37,477 bases of DNA from Saccoglossus kowalevskii (GCF_000003605.2 NW_003134354.1:151088-188564), one strand, 5' to 3'. Positions 21,423 through 33,879 are shown, counted from the stretch's first letter. Program-made: numbers and translations. The notes: generated from the sequence alone by a model not told the origin.

Positions 21423-24037
21423 TATACAGTTGATATCATTTTACAGTTAGAAGTGTCTCTAGTTTCTACAACCAAAAAATGAATGCTCGTCTAGGCGAGG
21501 GATGGACTATAACAACTATCCTCTCACAGGGGACGGGTATTTGTATTTAGGAGATTTGAAAGCGCCCTAGACCTGCATACAGTCTATTGTTTGTCTGTTT
21601 TTGTTTTGTGTTTCGTCAATAAAATAAATTATTGTGTGAGTTTATTAACATGTCCTTAATTTCATTTTACGACAACTTAAAAAATCAAAAATGAAATGAC
21701 CATACTAGTTTTGATTTAAGGGAAATCCCAGTCGTAAAATCCTCGTTATGTACTACTTTATAGAAATGATTCAAGTATAAACAGATATGGGAAAACAACT
21801 CCACATCGTTGGCACGCCAACAGCAAAAATAATAGTGAATACGAGAGAACATAAAAATTGTCAATTAGGATGAGCGCCTCCAACGTCAATATACACATGT
21901 TTATTATTCACAGAGGGCGCTATTTCAAAATATACACCATTGACTACAATAAACTTACATACATTGACATCTTTATTCGCGTCAAATATAGGAAACTTAC
22001 AATACATTACTACTGTGTTCGTACCTACTTCATTCTAACAGCCGCGTCAACGATTCGTAAATACCGACCTCTGTCCGTTCAGCGTCTCTTTTTTTACCGG
22101 CACTGACACTCGGATCGAGCCGAGAATCACATCCTCACTGTTGTCCGCGGACAGTTGTCCTGTTTCTACGAGTGGCGTGATAGACGACAATTATGTTTTC
22201 CAATTACATAAAAACGTAGTTTCTACTGTTATTTTTTCATTAGAAACTGCTCTTTATTTCGTTATTTGGCGTATATACGATAATTCGCACAATTTTTGCA
22301 CTATTTTTTTCACTGACCAGAGAAAATACAACAACGAACCAATTTAAATTCGGGAAGCATTTTAGAAATTAAATGAATGGTCGAATTAATTTGTTCGCCA
22401 TTACTTCTCCAGTAAAAATGGTTTTTACCACTTTAAATAGTGCAGCTTTGATAAAATGAACTGTCTTTGAATCCGAGTCGCAGAACGTTAACAAACCTAT
22501 ACATGATTATTATGTGTGCATTTGTATTTGAAGACATCTGTACGAACCGCGGAGAAAATTCCGAAGAAAAGGGAGCGTCGGGTAATGCGACTCCCTTGTA
22601 CCACCTGTTTCTTACGACTTGCCGTATGGCAACTGCAACATTTAAAGCAGGTGCAGATTTAAGATCCTTGTTCATTTATCCACATTCGATTATAGCAGAA
22701 ATGATGTACCTCTTGTTATATCTATCCGTAAGACACCGCGTGTTATTACAGTGACGATAACCAAATACTATAGTGCTAGTAAATGACATGACAACTCTGT
22801 AAGAAATCACTTTATAATACCCTCACTCATGTTCACTACGTCATTTTTTTTAAACCCTCGCAGAAATTCTCCAAATATTTGCCATTTTCGAATACTCGCT
22901 CATTCACAGCAAGTTCCGTTTATTTGTACAATTTGACATTTACAACGCGTAATTCTTTGACCTCAATTCCTTGAAGCGATCCGTAAATATGAGCGCCCAC
23001 GTATGCGACACGCATTATTTAGTATACGCTATGAGTTGACATCATTCACTGGACCATTAACAGTCACGATCAAGTTCAATACTATCATATTTTGACTTAT
23101 TCCGTTCACTGGACGAAGTTTGACCTCGTATAGCTTAACACTGTATTAGTGCCCGACTTATCTTTTTGCACTGCAAGTTATTCGGTGGAATGACATTTCC
23201 GTGTTATCGTTCCGTTAGAAGGAGCCTGTATTCTCCGTCACATTATCGACGACATCGACCTTAAACTACACGATACGATTTATTGAAATCTACTAGTCCG
23301 GTCTACATGGGTATATAACATTTTTGAGACAAGGCGTGGTTTTATAGGATATATACAAACTCGCCTTACAAAATGATTAAATAATAACAGTTTAAAAATC
23401 GTTACTATAATTTTGTCGTATTTCAAAAAAAAATGTATTTGACATGATTTACTGACGGTAGTGTTACCTGATTTTATGTGGGTGGTATTTTCTTAGCATG
23501 CACATTCCCCCCATACATGGCATGCCGCCGCAGTGGACCGATTTTTCATAATTCGTTTCGCATGTGGCTTTTTTGCTAAGATGATGCATGGATACTATAA
23601 ATTGACCATATGTTGGCGCTCTTCATCTTAGTCACCCCTGACGTCTGTTAATCTGCAATGTACATGGGTAGTAAATAATCGGCGATACAAATGACTATGA
23701 ATTATTTACTCGAAGTACCCGTCAGAAAAGGGGCAGCTGTTGTTCACTGTCTTAAAATGCAATCTCTGATAACTTTATGTTATTATAGTGCTCCCCTTAC
23801 CGTTTAGAAAAAATGTACCAGAAAGAAAAGTTTTTTTCTTTATGTTAAATTTTATCTGTATAAGAGTCAACCAACGACTTCTCGTTTGATGTATGTCTAT
23901 CTCGCCGCAGAAAATATGGCGGAATTCTTGGAATGCCCCGATGTTTGGATGCGGAATTCAAAGATGTTGCGTTCTTCACGTTTTCCGTTGCTATTTGCGC
24001 TGATGAAAAATGTTACGGTTGACAGAAAGTGGTGGTT

Positions 24038-24057
24038 AGTCAGTCAGTCAGTCAGTC
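24038..24057. repeat. (AGTC)n, five copies
   Basis: A short perfect tetranucleotide array in otherwise unremarkable sequence. Confidence 0.8.
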
Positions 24058-26292
24058 GCGTGTAGGTTTCAGCTTGCATGGCACGTATTTTCAAGTATCA
24101 ATTAATACACGCATGGAATATCTCAGTTATCAGCCAGAATCATTTCACCTGCTCAGTAAAACTGGATTTACCAGTTTATGTTTACACCTCACAGTGTTTC
24201 TCGAAATAGTACGTGTATCTCTTATATTGTAGCCCACCCGTCCCGCTCCCAATAAAAAAGCTTTTTTTTTTATTTGCCGACAGGGTAGCGCATAGCCCTT
24301 TTATCTGGCCTGCTCCCCATATCATGCTTGGTCCTGTAAAATATACGTACTATAAAAGTTTAAATGTCACGATAAAACTAAACCCGATATACATTGACTT
24401 GTGCATTCAATTGTAATGCGGGGTAAACATGTTTGTGTCTCGGTGTCAAACGTGGAAACTTGGACGGTTGGCAATACGCCGCGTCTCATTAGACCCTCGT
24501 GCTTATCGCGTGCCAGGCCAGTACAGTAAGTACGAAAGTAATGTGATAGCTCTGAAGTACATTTTCATTTTTTGTATTGTATTCTGTGACTTCTCTGTTA
24601 GATTTTTTCCCAGTTCGCGAGAGAAAGTAGTATTAATTTTGAAATTAGTAGGGATGAGTTATTTTTATCTTTTTATATGTGAGTGCAAAGCGAATCTACC
24701 GATTCCACTTGACATTTATTAGCTAGAAGATCCCCGAGAGATTGACGCGGATAACCAAAATAAATAGAGGGGTATTGCGTATCAACGGCATACAGTGCCG
24801 AGTGTCTATCATCGGTCAGTGCTTCATGTCTCATCCGTACCTTCACTACTCTGGCAGGCGGTGCAATCGATTAAATTAATTAGGGGCAATTGTACGAATC
24901 GTGTCAGGATGCGAAACATTGCAACTGTTAGCAGAAGCATGCGGGGGTTGGTTGAAAATTGAAACCGATCCTATTAGCATGTGACTCTGTTAACCATGCC
25001 TCCCGTCGCCCGGTAGCCAAGCAGTACGCCGGTAATGTCAAACCCAGCTGTTTCGGGAATGACTCACAGGCCAACTTTAGGGAATGGTTTAAATAGCAGT
25101 TTGCAGACTATAGCAGAATTAATGACCGATTTATGACACACAATAGCAGGCAAAAATGCGAGTTTGGCGTATTTGAGCGTGACCCGGACCAGGAAGGGCA
25201 TGTGCGGGAGAATGCGCCAGTTGTTCTTTGGTAGGAACAGTTGTGCGGTATTGGAATACTGGAGAGTGTAGGCAAATCATGTGGTTTAGTGTGGATAGGA
25301 ACGTGTACGGCATACCGCTCACTTTATACAAAGTATTACATCCTCATTAACCTCGTGTTACAAACTCATATAAAGTTCCCTGCAAGCCCGTACCAGCTGT
25401 TAGGGCCACATTTCAAACAAAACACTCGCTGTCCATTGCAATGATCCACACAACGGAGATAATCCCTAGGTTCCTGCGTGACTGTTTTTATTGCATTGTT
25501 GCCATAACTTTTCACTTTTTAATGTCATTCTTCATTTTTATTTCTATTATCGTAACATAGTACGCGTGATCAAACATTTTCACAAAACGCGATTATTACA
25601 CCGTTTACCCAACGAACTAATAGTGAATTGTTTGTCCTTATTAAGTTTACACACCGGTCTGGGTTTGTAAATGATTGCTATTTGACTTTAAAGTTGGTTG
25701 CCACCTTGATTTGCCATTGCAACTTGAAGGCATTTTCTGCATTTTAGAGATTTGCGTTTACGTTTAACGTACAACTACTGTATATGTGCATCAACTACCA
25801 ACTTTGATTATGGCGGAAGGAGTTAGACGCGCTAACGAGAATGTCAATTGGCGCATGAGATTATGTTCGGAGATCTCATTGATATTACAAATAGGTGTCA
25901 ATTGAGGACGTCATTGACTCCGGATCTGGAAATCTGATTTGACGTGAAGTTTATTGTTAGAACGCAAAGCGACGGTAATTTGTATATACATCGCAGTGTA
26001 AACCGAAACACTGCGCATCGGTGGAACACGTGCGCTCGATTACGAAAAGCACACAAACACGGCCTGCTCACAGTTGAGTGTTTTAAAATTACAGAAGTTT
26101 GGAGTGAAAACAATCTTCTTGTGATCTACTCACTTAAAGGACTTGTTCATATTGGTTCAAAGTTTTAGGGATAAAAACAGTTTCTTGATTGTTTTTATCT
26201 GGTGGGTCAACGAAACTCAAAATTTGGAAAATTGTGTTGACATATTGTGGATAATATTGTGGAACTACTTTTAAACAAAGAGAGTTAAAACC

Positions 26293-26305
26293 GTTGCTAG
26301 GAGAC
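26293..26305 (+). promoter_or_regulatory. X-box-like site, GTTGCTAGGAGAC
   Basis: Fits RYYRYY-N-RRNRAC, the RFX X-box pattern with a one-base spacer. It is the leftmost of the group on the right side of the window. Confidence 0.3.
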
Positions 26306-26970
26306 GAACTCAAGTTTCAGTATAGTTAAGAATATTATGTGTGTGTCTTGTATACGTGCCTGGATTGATGATCCTGAATTGAGCATCATGAAATTCCTCG
26401 CCACTTCACAAGTGGCGTTGTATTTTATTAAATCATGATCTCGTCCGTCACATTCGTTAGTATCGCCGTTCAGGGGCGCATATCAGATACTTTTGGTCAT
26501 TCTAGCTCGTGGGAAATCCCCCCAGATGATATTCGCTTAAATAGTTGCGGCAAATTTAGTGGAAAGAGGAATCTCGGTTTAATAGAGAGACAATTTGTCT
26601 GTATCTGATCATGATGGCTCAACTGAGCGGTTTGATTAAATATGGCTGGTGGTGCGATACTCGATACATCTACTGTTCCCATAATGCATAGCGAAATACG
26701 GCTGAATTCACCCCTGCCTGCCAACTAGAATTCGCGTAATCTATCATTACGACGTGGATCATCTCTCCGTCACTGCAATTGTTTAGACTGACTCGTGGTA
26801 ACCATGGTTTATTTTTCTCCCTAGAAAGTCACCCATCGCGGGGTTTGTTTTTATTATCAATGTACCACGAAATCGATCTATTCCAGTGCACATGACAACA
26901 TGTTCGGGACGAGTCCTGTGGATAAGCTCGTCGAAATGTTCACTTCCAGAGACGCAGGGAGCTCGAACCG

Positions 26971-26983
26971 GTTGCTTGGCAAC
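26971..26983 (+). promoter_or_regulatory. X-box-like site, GTTGCTTGGCAAC
   Basis: Near-palindromic RFX X-box with both half sites intact and a one-base spacer. Confidence 0.45.
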
Positions 26984-28386
26984 TACATAGTTCCCACGCG
27001 TCACATAGCTACAAGATGAAACGAGACACAAAGAATGCGAATCACGTTGTTGTGAAGACGACGAGTGAATTAAACAAATTTCATAAAATTGATAATGTGA
27101 AATCCGATCAGAAGCAAAATAGTGAAATGGACATTCCTGTCGTAGAATGCCAACTGTTGTGTCTGTTATGGAACAGCCGTCTTCAGTTCGCCTTTAACAA
27201 ACTTTGTTCAAGCCACCGTCTCCTCGCATGACTAACACATTCTAACAAACATCAAACTTATCTGTTTTCTCTCACTCTTCAACACAGCGATCTTAAATCA
27301 CGGCATTTGACCCAAATCGCCACTTTTTTTTTTATAATCTATGTTCTTTAGATGTTTCGTGCCAAAAAGGTACCTACCACGAGGCACCTCAGCAGGCTAT
27401 TTGATGACATCGGAATTGCTGGTCAGTCAACTTCCTCAAGGAGGCAGGCATTGTCTGTCACCGACACGTCTTAAACACGATCATGTTGAAACGCCAACTT
27501 TCTGTTGTCGGGGCAACCGCAGCCTTCTTGAAGACGGGTAATCGAACCGCCTCTCATTTTCGTCGTATTGATTGATACCCGGGAGTTCATTTGTCATGGC
27601 AACGGAATCAGTGGATCTTCACGCTACTGACGTTGTCATGATGTTCTATGCTTCAATCGGCATCCCTCTCATTGATCGGCACTTGATGTAGAAGGTGCAG
27701 CTGGGATTGAGCTTGGAAAACAAAGTACATTTTATTAAATGTGTCGAGAAATGCAGAAAAGCGCTTTTGTGTGTTGGAAATTTAATTAGCTACTGGGGCA
27801 TGTGCATTTCATTGGTAGTTGCATGTTGCTTCATGACATTGTTCATTTCATCCCGATAAGTTTAAAAGCACCAGTACCAAAAAGTACCAAATGGCTCGAC
27901 AAACGTGAGCTCCAAGTATTTCACCTTTCTCAATTATTTGGCGAGTGGTAATAAAAGTGCCGCTCCAGAAAATTCAGTAGCCAATCACCAGTTGATAATT
28001 TATCTACCTTATTAATATTGAACGTGTCCACATTTAGTGAACTTTGCATGCTGTGGACATGATGGTGTCAGCCACTCAATGAGAATTGAATACCGGTGGA
28101 TTTACACCAAAAGTCATGTCAACCGTAGTCTCGCGGTGGAAATATGCGCGTTTCTGTTTCTCGAAGAAGTAGGGCCCTTGGCGCGCTCACTCGGTGTTAA
28201 TTTTCAAGCCAGATTGGAGAAATTCTTAATGAAGAAAATTTGTCTCATTCGCTTAATAGCTTTAAATTGGCAAACAACAGCGAGATTGATAAACAATGTC
28301 TGTGGACTGTGATGTATACAGGTATCATACACAGAGAGACTCATTCTTCCCTACGAGATGAGGCGTGTATTGTGCTCTCAAACCAT

Positions 28387-28394
28387 TGACGTCA
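28387..28394. promoter_or_regulatory. Palindromic CRE, TGACGTCA
   Basis: Exact full CRE. A palindromic TTACGTAA bZIP site lies 0.2 kb away at 28612-28619. Confidence 0.35.
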
Positions 28395-28611
28395 AGTTCT
28401 ATCTATAACTCATTCATATCCATAAGGGAATACAACTTTATGATTGACGAAAATTCGCCATTTCAAAAAAAAAGTTTGGGAAATATTCCAAATACTTCAC
28501 TTCAGTTTCGTTTAAGCCATTTAAGTTTCACTCAAATTGGAAATCTGTAATTTATTCTTGTTTTATAATTTTCTCTTAAATATTTGCAATGAAACTAATG
28601 CCCTTGTATAT

Positions 28612-28619
28612 TTACGTAA
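28612..28619. promoter_or_regulatory. Palindromic bZIP site, TTACGTAA
   Basis: Perfect palindromic core for PAR/NFIL3 bZIP proteins. The nearest gene is FAM181, whose 3' end is 2 kb away. Confidence 0.25.
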
Positions 28620-29026
28620 ACGGGATATCAGTGATAATGTAGTTATGGCAATAATTTCATGCTCCCTGGACACATGTACTAAAAAACGACTTATTTAAGT
28701 CAGTCAACACATTATTAAGTCACACATCGAGGTAAACAAACTCCAAACGCCCACAGTCTTAACCCGGGACTGCAAGTGCTCGCTCTCTCTGCCACACACA
28801 AAAAACACCGACGCGAAATATATACGGGCAGCTGGGACCGTTTACGCGATAGTCGCGTGCCTGAAAACTAAATATTTTTCTTTCGGTACACCATTGTTTT
28901 TATTTATCGTGTTTTATGTATTATAACCTCGCTTGGAGATCTAAACGTTCTTAATAAGCACCCCTCCCTTCTCAGAGTCACATCACGCATTTGTGAGCGG
29001 GTCCACGCTCCGCTGGACAGAGATTC

Positions 29027-29034
29027 ATTTGCAT
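29027..29034 (+). promoter_or_regulatory. POU octamer with adjacent partial X-box
   Basis: An exact ATTTGCAT octamer is followed nine bases later by GTTGCCATAGTACA (29043-29056), a partial RFX X-box with an intact first half site. Confidence 0.3.
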
Positions 29035-30520
29035 AAATGTGCGTTGCCATAGTACATCGTAACTATGCGTTTGGTATGCATCTGTTGCTGCTCGATAAAA
29101 TAGCTATTAAATGGAACTAAAGACAAAGGCAAACAACATTATTCTCTGACAGCAGTATGTTTCTTGGCCTTCCAATGTACATTCATTCAGGATTGAACGT
29201 ATACCCGTGTGTACCTTCGTCTGAAACCAAACACAACCATGCCCCCATGAGAGCGCCAAATATCGGTTAAACCACAGGGTGGAATGTTTGTCTAACTTTA
29301 AGTCAATCATACCTAGCTATAGGCTAACTGAGATCAAGTCCTGTTATACTTATTTTGTCACGGTTCACTGCCTCGGTTGCTAGGCACACCACTCGGGGAC
29401 GAAATGGCCTTACACTGAGCTTAGACTTGTCTAAAAAGACTTCTTCAGGACGTGCTTGCCATGGAGAGAGAAAAAGAAGACCGCCCGAGAAATGCTGTTA
29501 TTTACTTTCTAAACACGCCTGTTTTGGAATGGATACTTGCTATTTCATTTCAAAACCAACGTGATCGTCTTCGATGCATAAAATTTACATTCTTTACTAC
29601 GTCTAGCGCGCTAGCATGGTAACCCGGCTGAATACTTTCAACCAGTTCATTGTTTGTCATAGCGTCCCTACGTGTTCTCCGTCTAATGAATGTAAACCAG
29701 TCGTTGTATTAATAGCGTGTCGTAGCACCTTTATTTTAAGCGCCAAAAAAAGGTGAATAGTATCGAGTACTTTTCGTCGATAATCATTCTACACCCGAGG
29801 CCATTTCTTAAGCAGCAAGCCAAGCGTGGATGAACCGGATGTCTGAAGAGAAAATAAGGACGATTGAGACAGAACTTAAAAAGAATATCTGTACACTTTC
29901 AGCTTGAATAACTCTTCTTCAAAGTTTGAGAAGTTCAGTCGTTGGGGGTAAATTTGTCAGTTCAAAAACACAATGCGAAAAAAAACTCAGGGGAGGGCAA
30001 AACTAGAATGAAGTCTTAACTTAAGGATGGTAGTATACAAACAAACAACGGACGACGCGGTGTGTACGCTTCACGCAATAAGTATACGTGTTTCACTACT
30101 ATGGGACTTTTCAGAAAGTACAATTAACATCACTAAAAATCAAAAACAAAACACAAGCAAAATTAGTATAAAATGAAATAAGAATATATTTTTCTTAAGT
30201 AAAAAATACAAAATTGTTCATTCCAACAACAAAAACACACTCACAATTTCTTTCTTGCGTGACATTGGTAACGTTTCCCATCGCTTCGTGAATCGGTAAA
30301 TGTCACAGCCATATTTGATTATTACTAGTAATTGTGTCACATGGGCTATTGAAACAGACCAAACGCTGTTGATCTGTGCCATGTCAAGCAAAATCTCCCA
30401 CATCTGTACCAGAGGAAATACAGCATTATAAAAAAGCACACTAATATTTGGTCTAAGGTCAAATCATAAACGACCCAAATGACTCCATAAAGTATTCATT
30501 TGAAATATCTCGTATATCAG

Positions 30521-30526
30521 TTTATT
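30521..30526 (-). terminator. Poly(A) signal of the FAM181-like gene
   Basis: AATAAA on the minus strand (TTTATT on plus), the first after the FAM181 stop codon. It implies a 3' UTR of roughly 350-370 bases across 30500-30874, in which no other gene is seen. Confidence 0.5.
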
Positions 30527-30874
30527 TTTAATGTTTGTCACATCTCGAAGATTCCTCGCATTTTATCACTTGCTCTTTTAGCCACAACGTTTTTTTTTCT
30601 CCAGTGTTCCACCGAAGCGCATTATTCCAGCAATGCGTATGGATAGACACGTGTGGCAATGGACTATTTTCAAACAAAACAAAAGTAGCTCTCTGGCAGT
30701 GCTTATACGTATTGAAATAAACATAGTTACAATATTTATATATTCATAGGAGGGGTAAAATAAAGTTTACAGCCGCTGCTGTTGTTGTACGGTATTTTGA
30801 GGTCCGTGTCTTGTAATAATTGTTCCGACTCGTAATTACCAAGCCGCGTCGCCCACCGTTATTTGATTGTGTGT

Positions 30875-32128
30875 CTACATATGGATCGGATGATAGCGCT
30901 GAGGGTAACTTGTGATAGATTTGGTTGGAATGGGTTTTAGGATACGAGGTGTACTGTTGGAATTCAACGAATCTGTAATCGTTGTTGCTGCAGGGGAAAG
31001 TTGTAAATTCAATGGCGGTGGAAGTGTCCCGCTGGAGTTGGCGGACGGAGACATCATTGATGAATAAAAGTTATGGCGTGGATAAAAACTCATACTGTCG
31101 TAAAATGAGAGCTGGTTACACCCAACCATGGGTGACGCGGTGGGTCCAGCAGGTGTGTGGTGGTGGTGATGGGCATGACAGTTACACGGTGGTGGCGCAC
31201 TGGTTGATGCCGCGGCCGCACTTGCCCGATAGAAAGCGGCCATATGACTGGTACTGAAATCACTCATTGGAGCAAACGGATAGTGGTGAAAATGATAATT
31301 GTTATTAGGGTGCAAAGTAGTGTCAGCCAACGGAATCGAAGGAAAAATAAAAGCGCCTTTCTCATTGTCTTGTTCTCGTACTTGATGGTGAACTATGGCA
31401 CTGATCGAATGTTTAAGTTCTGTTTGTTTGGACTGCGATGAGTTTGATATTACCTTATGCATTCCAGGTGACATGTCGCCGTCTTTACCTGGTTCCTGCC
31501 AAAATGATGCCGGCAATCGTCGTTTTCGAAGCGGCACTGGATTTCCAGCGTCGTCTCCTTTACCCGTTCGAATTTGTTTCACGTTGTCAGATTCGATTCC
31601 ATCGCTCTTGTATGATATATCACTTCCCTTCATCACATCGTGTTGATGGAATTCACCCGAACTTCCCAAAGACATGTCCGTGATGTAGCTCAGTTCCGAT
31701 GCGCTGTCGCTTCCCTCGGACGTGAGGCTCGAGACACTGGTTGAGCGTTTCTTTAGACAGCGCAATGGTTCAACTCTGCCGGTCTGTGCGGTTACTGGGT
31801 GGTACACGTTTCGGTTGCAGTCGTTAATAGTTCGCTCGCGATCAGTTGGCGAAAATCGCTTCAATTGTTTTTGCAGATATTTCCTATGATCGACAGATTT
31901 TTTACAAGGAGCAGACTTATCGAGCGCCGCTTTGATATCACATGAAGCAAGGTTGACAAAATTTAACAAAGTCTTTACATCGCCTTCCGATGACTGTGCC
32001 TGGGCCATAATATTGGTCCGGCACTTAGACTGAGAATTCTGCTGCGAGCTATCGCCAGTCTTGTCCGACTTGGGCCCAGAAGTAATCACTGCAGCGTCTC
32101 CGCAGGAGTGGTCGTCAGCTTGTGTCAT
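30875..32128 (-). CDS. FAM181: FAM181-family protein, TEAD-binding type
   Basis: A 417-residue protein encoded without introns. Residues 49-93 carry the family signature: GDVKTLLNFVNLASCDIKAA, then LDKSAPC with KSVDHRKYLQKQLKRFS. This is very close to vertebrate FAM181A/B as I recall them. A second motif, RRLPASFWQEP (203-213), matches the TEAD-binding omega loop of YAP (RKLPDSFFKPP) and of vertebrate FAM181 proteins. The hydrophobic anchors are L205, F209 and W210, with S208 and R203 also kept. The linker between the motifs is Ser-rich and probably disordered. The C-terminal third is rich in His, Pro, Ser and Tyr, with a CNCHAHHHHH run at 315-324. I see no signal peptide or membrane segment. 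A nuclear role on TEAD is inferred from vertebrate work. The ATG has A at -3. No upstream in-frame extension looks better. Orthology to FAM181A versus FAM181B is not resolvable; it probably represents the pre-duplication gene. Confidence 0.95.
   Translation of the reverse strand: MTQADDHSCGDAAVITSGPKSDKTGDSSQQNSQSKCRTNIMAQAQSSEGDVKTLLNFVNLASCDIKAALDKSAPCKKSVDHRKYLQKQLKRFSPTDRERTINDCNRNVYHPVTAQTGRVEPLRCLKKRSTSVSSLTSEGSDSASELSYITDMSLGSSGEFHQHDVMKGSDISYKSDGIESDNVKQIRTGKGDDAGNPVPLRKRRLPASFWQEPGKDGDMSPGMHKVISNSSQSKQTELKHSISAIVHHQVREQDNEKGAFIFPSIPLADTTLHPNNNYHFHHYPFAPMSDFSTSHMAAFYRASAAAASTSAPPPCNCHAHHHHHTPAGPTASPMVGCNQLSFYDSMSFYPRHNFYSSMMSPSANSSGTLPPPLNLQLSPAATTITDSLNSNSTPRILKPIPTKSITSYPQRYHPIHM
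31490..31516 (-). other. TEAD-binding omega-loop motif, LPASFWQEP
   Basis: These nine codons encode residues 205-213 of the FAM181-like protein. The L-P-x-S-F-[FW]-x-x-P pattern is the YAP/FAM181 interface-3 loop. I do not recognise the helix that accompanies it in YAP, as expected for FAM181. Confidence 0.85.
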
Positions 32129-32685
32129 GTTTGCTAAGTAAAAAGCACAGAAGGAGACGGAGTGACGTGTCTACCAATCCTCTCCTTCCTAATTGATGGT
32201 CAACCGTATTCTTCGTGATGATTGGTGACAAGTATTACTCTCTGGGTATCGGGTTGCACACACTCCGACAGCTGCGCAGGCCAGTGGTAGGAAACTTCTC
32301 AGTTTGCAGCCGTTATATGCGACAGACAGCCTTGCTATTAGAGCATCATAATGTCCGACTACTTGACGTGAATATCCACAACGCCTATTCAAACGCAGAC
32401 AACTTCTTTGACATACATCACCGGGTAAATGTTATTGTAGTAATTGTTTTTAAACTATGGACCTTATCAGCGGGAACGAATGTACGGCACTCAGTGTATA
32501 CATTATCAACGCACGCACAGTGGATGGGTATAAGAGAAGTACCGAAGCTTTTGTTCTGGCTCCGAGCGCGATACACTCACTCTTTAAACGGCCTATGTGT
32601 TCACATGAACAGCACAGCGAGGATCGTGATGCCACTTTGACGAACTGTCTACAGAATAGCCAAGTCACTGGGAGAGTGTACGGGG

Positions 32686-32692
32686 CCTTATA
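32686..32692 (-). promoter_or_regulatory. Possible TATA element for FAM181 gene
   Basis: TATAAGG on the minus strand, about 560 bp upstream of the FAM181 ATG. A CCAAT box and an X-box lie 165-190 bp further upstream. The position is plausible, but there is no direct evidence for a start site. Confidence 0.25.
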
Positions 32693-32856
32693 TCCGTCCA
32701 AAGGAAGCAGTCTTTGCATACAGACTTCCTGCATTACCGGGCCAACGCAATCCACAGCAAAACCCTCTAAAAATCTCAATAACCCCTGACGTGTGTCATT
32801 CATCCTAGGCCAACCAAATTTGTCCAGCGTATTTGTATGGCATTTTATACTGAAAC

Positions 32857-32876
32857 ATTGGCGTCGCCCCGGCAAC
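32857..32876 (-). promoter_or_regulatory. CCAAT box next to X-box-like site
   Basis: On the minus strand CCAAT (32857-32861) sits one base from GTTGCCGGGGCGAC (32863-32876), which fits the RFX X-box pattern. NF-Y and RFX co-occupy such paired sites in other systems. Here it lies 0.73 kb upstream of the FAM181 start codon. Confidence 0.4.
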
Positions 32877-33865
32877 CATTGTCCGCCTATATTGTGAAAT
32901 TAACTGTACGATCAATAGTAACGTTAATCTCGTGAATTGATATTTCATTTATTTTAGAAATGGCGGCGGTAGGAGGGAGGGGGAATTATGCCAATGGCTG
33001 CCCCCGTGTCTGTTTTCATTGGGATTCCAAAAACACACAGTTTTATTGGCAAACCCGCAAACAATGCGGTATTGTTGATCTTCTTTCTGCCTTGTTTCCT
33101 ATTTCATTTTTATTGCCTGTTTACATTTACAAGTTATTTCCAGGAGGGAACGGAATGTAACTCTTGCTTTCAGTATAGTCCGCAAGTATGTGCATATACA
33201 AGTGTGTGTTCAAGAGCATCATTTTACACCCCCCCACCAATTAAATAAATGTCCCACCAGACACATTATGGGTTGTATCTACTCGTGTTAGTTAATCAGA
33301 CCGCCCCAGCTCGCCGTTACTATTCGGCTTTCAGTGCGTAGGTGAGGGCAGGGCTGGCCTCTGATTCTTCCAACGCCACACGGTTCATTACAGCCGGTGG
33401 AAGACTTCTTTTCTGGCAGTGGTGTTGAAAATTAAAGCAACCGTTAGGTTTTCATGAAACACAGGGTGTGTTATGACGATTTAAACTGTTGGACAAGCAT
33501 GCGCGATATCCAAGACATAAATCGAGTGCTCAGCGCAAGAATCTTGTCTTCCATTGTCCACCCGTTAAACTCCGGTGGTAAAGCATACAAAGAACTGAAA
33601 GGCAGTTTCAGTTCAGAGATTAGCCCCACTATAATAACCAGACCTTCTTTCATTGTATTCCGGTGCCCTAGGAGTCGCCAAAGAATGTCTTTAAGCGTAA
33701 AGAGTGACACAATTGAGTGTCACACAACTGTCCGGCTTTCATTTAGCCATAATTATGGCGCAGTTCAGTTCTTCCACCTGGTCTCCTTGACAACGGCAAT
33801 CATCCCCGAGCGATGCGCTCAATCGCAATGGCGGGTTCCGCCGATGAAGAAAACAGAGTCTACAG

Positions 33866-33879
33866 GTTGCCATGGCAAA
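33866..33879 (+). promoter_or_regulatory. X-box-like site, GTTGCCATGGCAAA
   Basis: One mismatch in the last base from the palindromic RFX X-box. Confidence 0.35.

Larger units (their letters stand above)
17599..30520. other. Gene-poor intergenic region
   Basis: Nearly 13 kb without a supportable gene. Open frames are all under 100 codons, show no domain and lack coding-like composition. The region holds pentanucleotide and GAAT arrays (20.27-20.91 kb), an A-rich retroposon-like tail at 19948, twin hairpins with a short open stretch at 21.26-21.42 kb, CREs at 21158 and 28387, and X-box-like sites from 26.3 kb onward. Small exons of a long spliced gene could be hidden here and would be missed by eye. 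Confidence 0.5.

Noticed and set aside
30982-31683. Plus-strand open frames across the FAM181 gene.
   Set aside because: They are shadows of the minus-strand coding region and have no domain of their own.
32215-32875. Two 141-codon frames on opposite strands upstream of FAM181.
   Set aside because: They overlap each other, match no family and sit in probable 5' UTR or promoter DNA.
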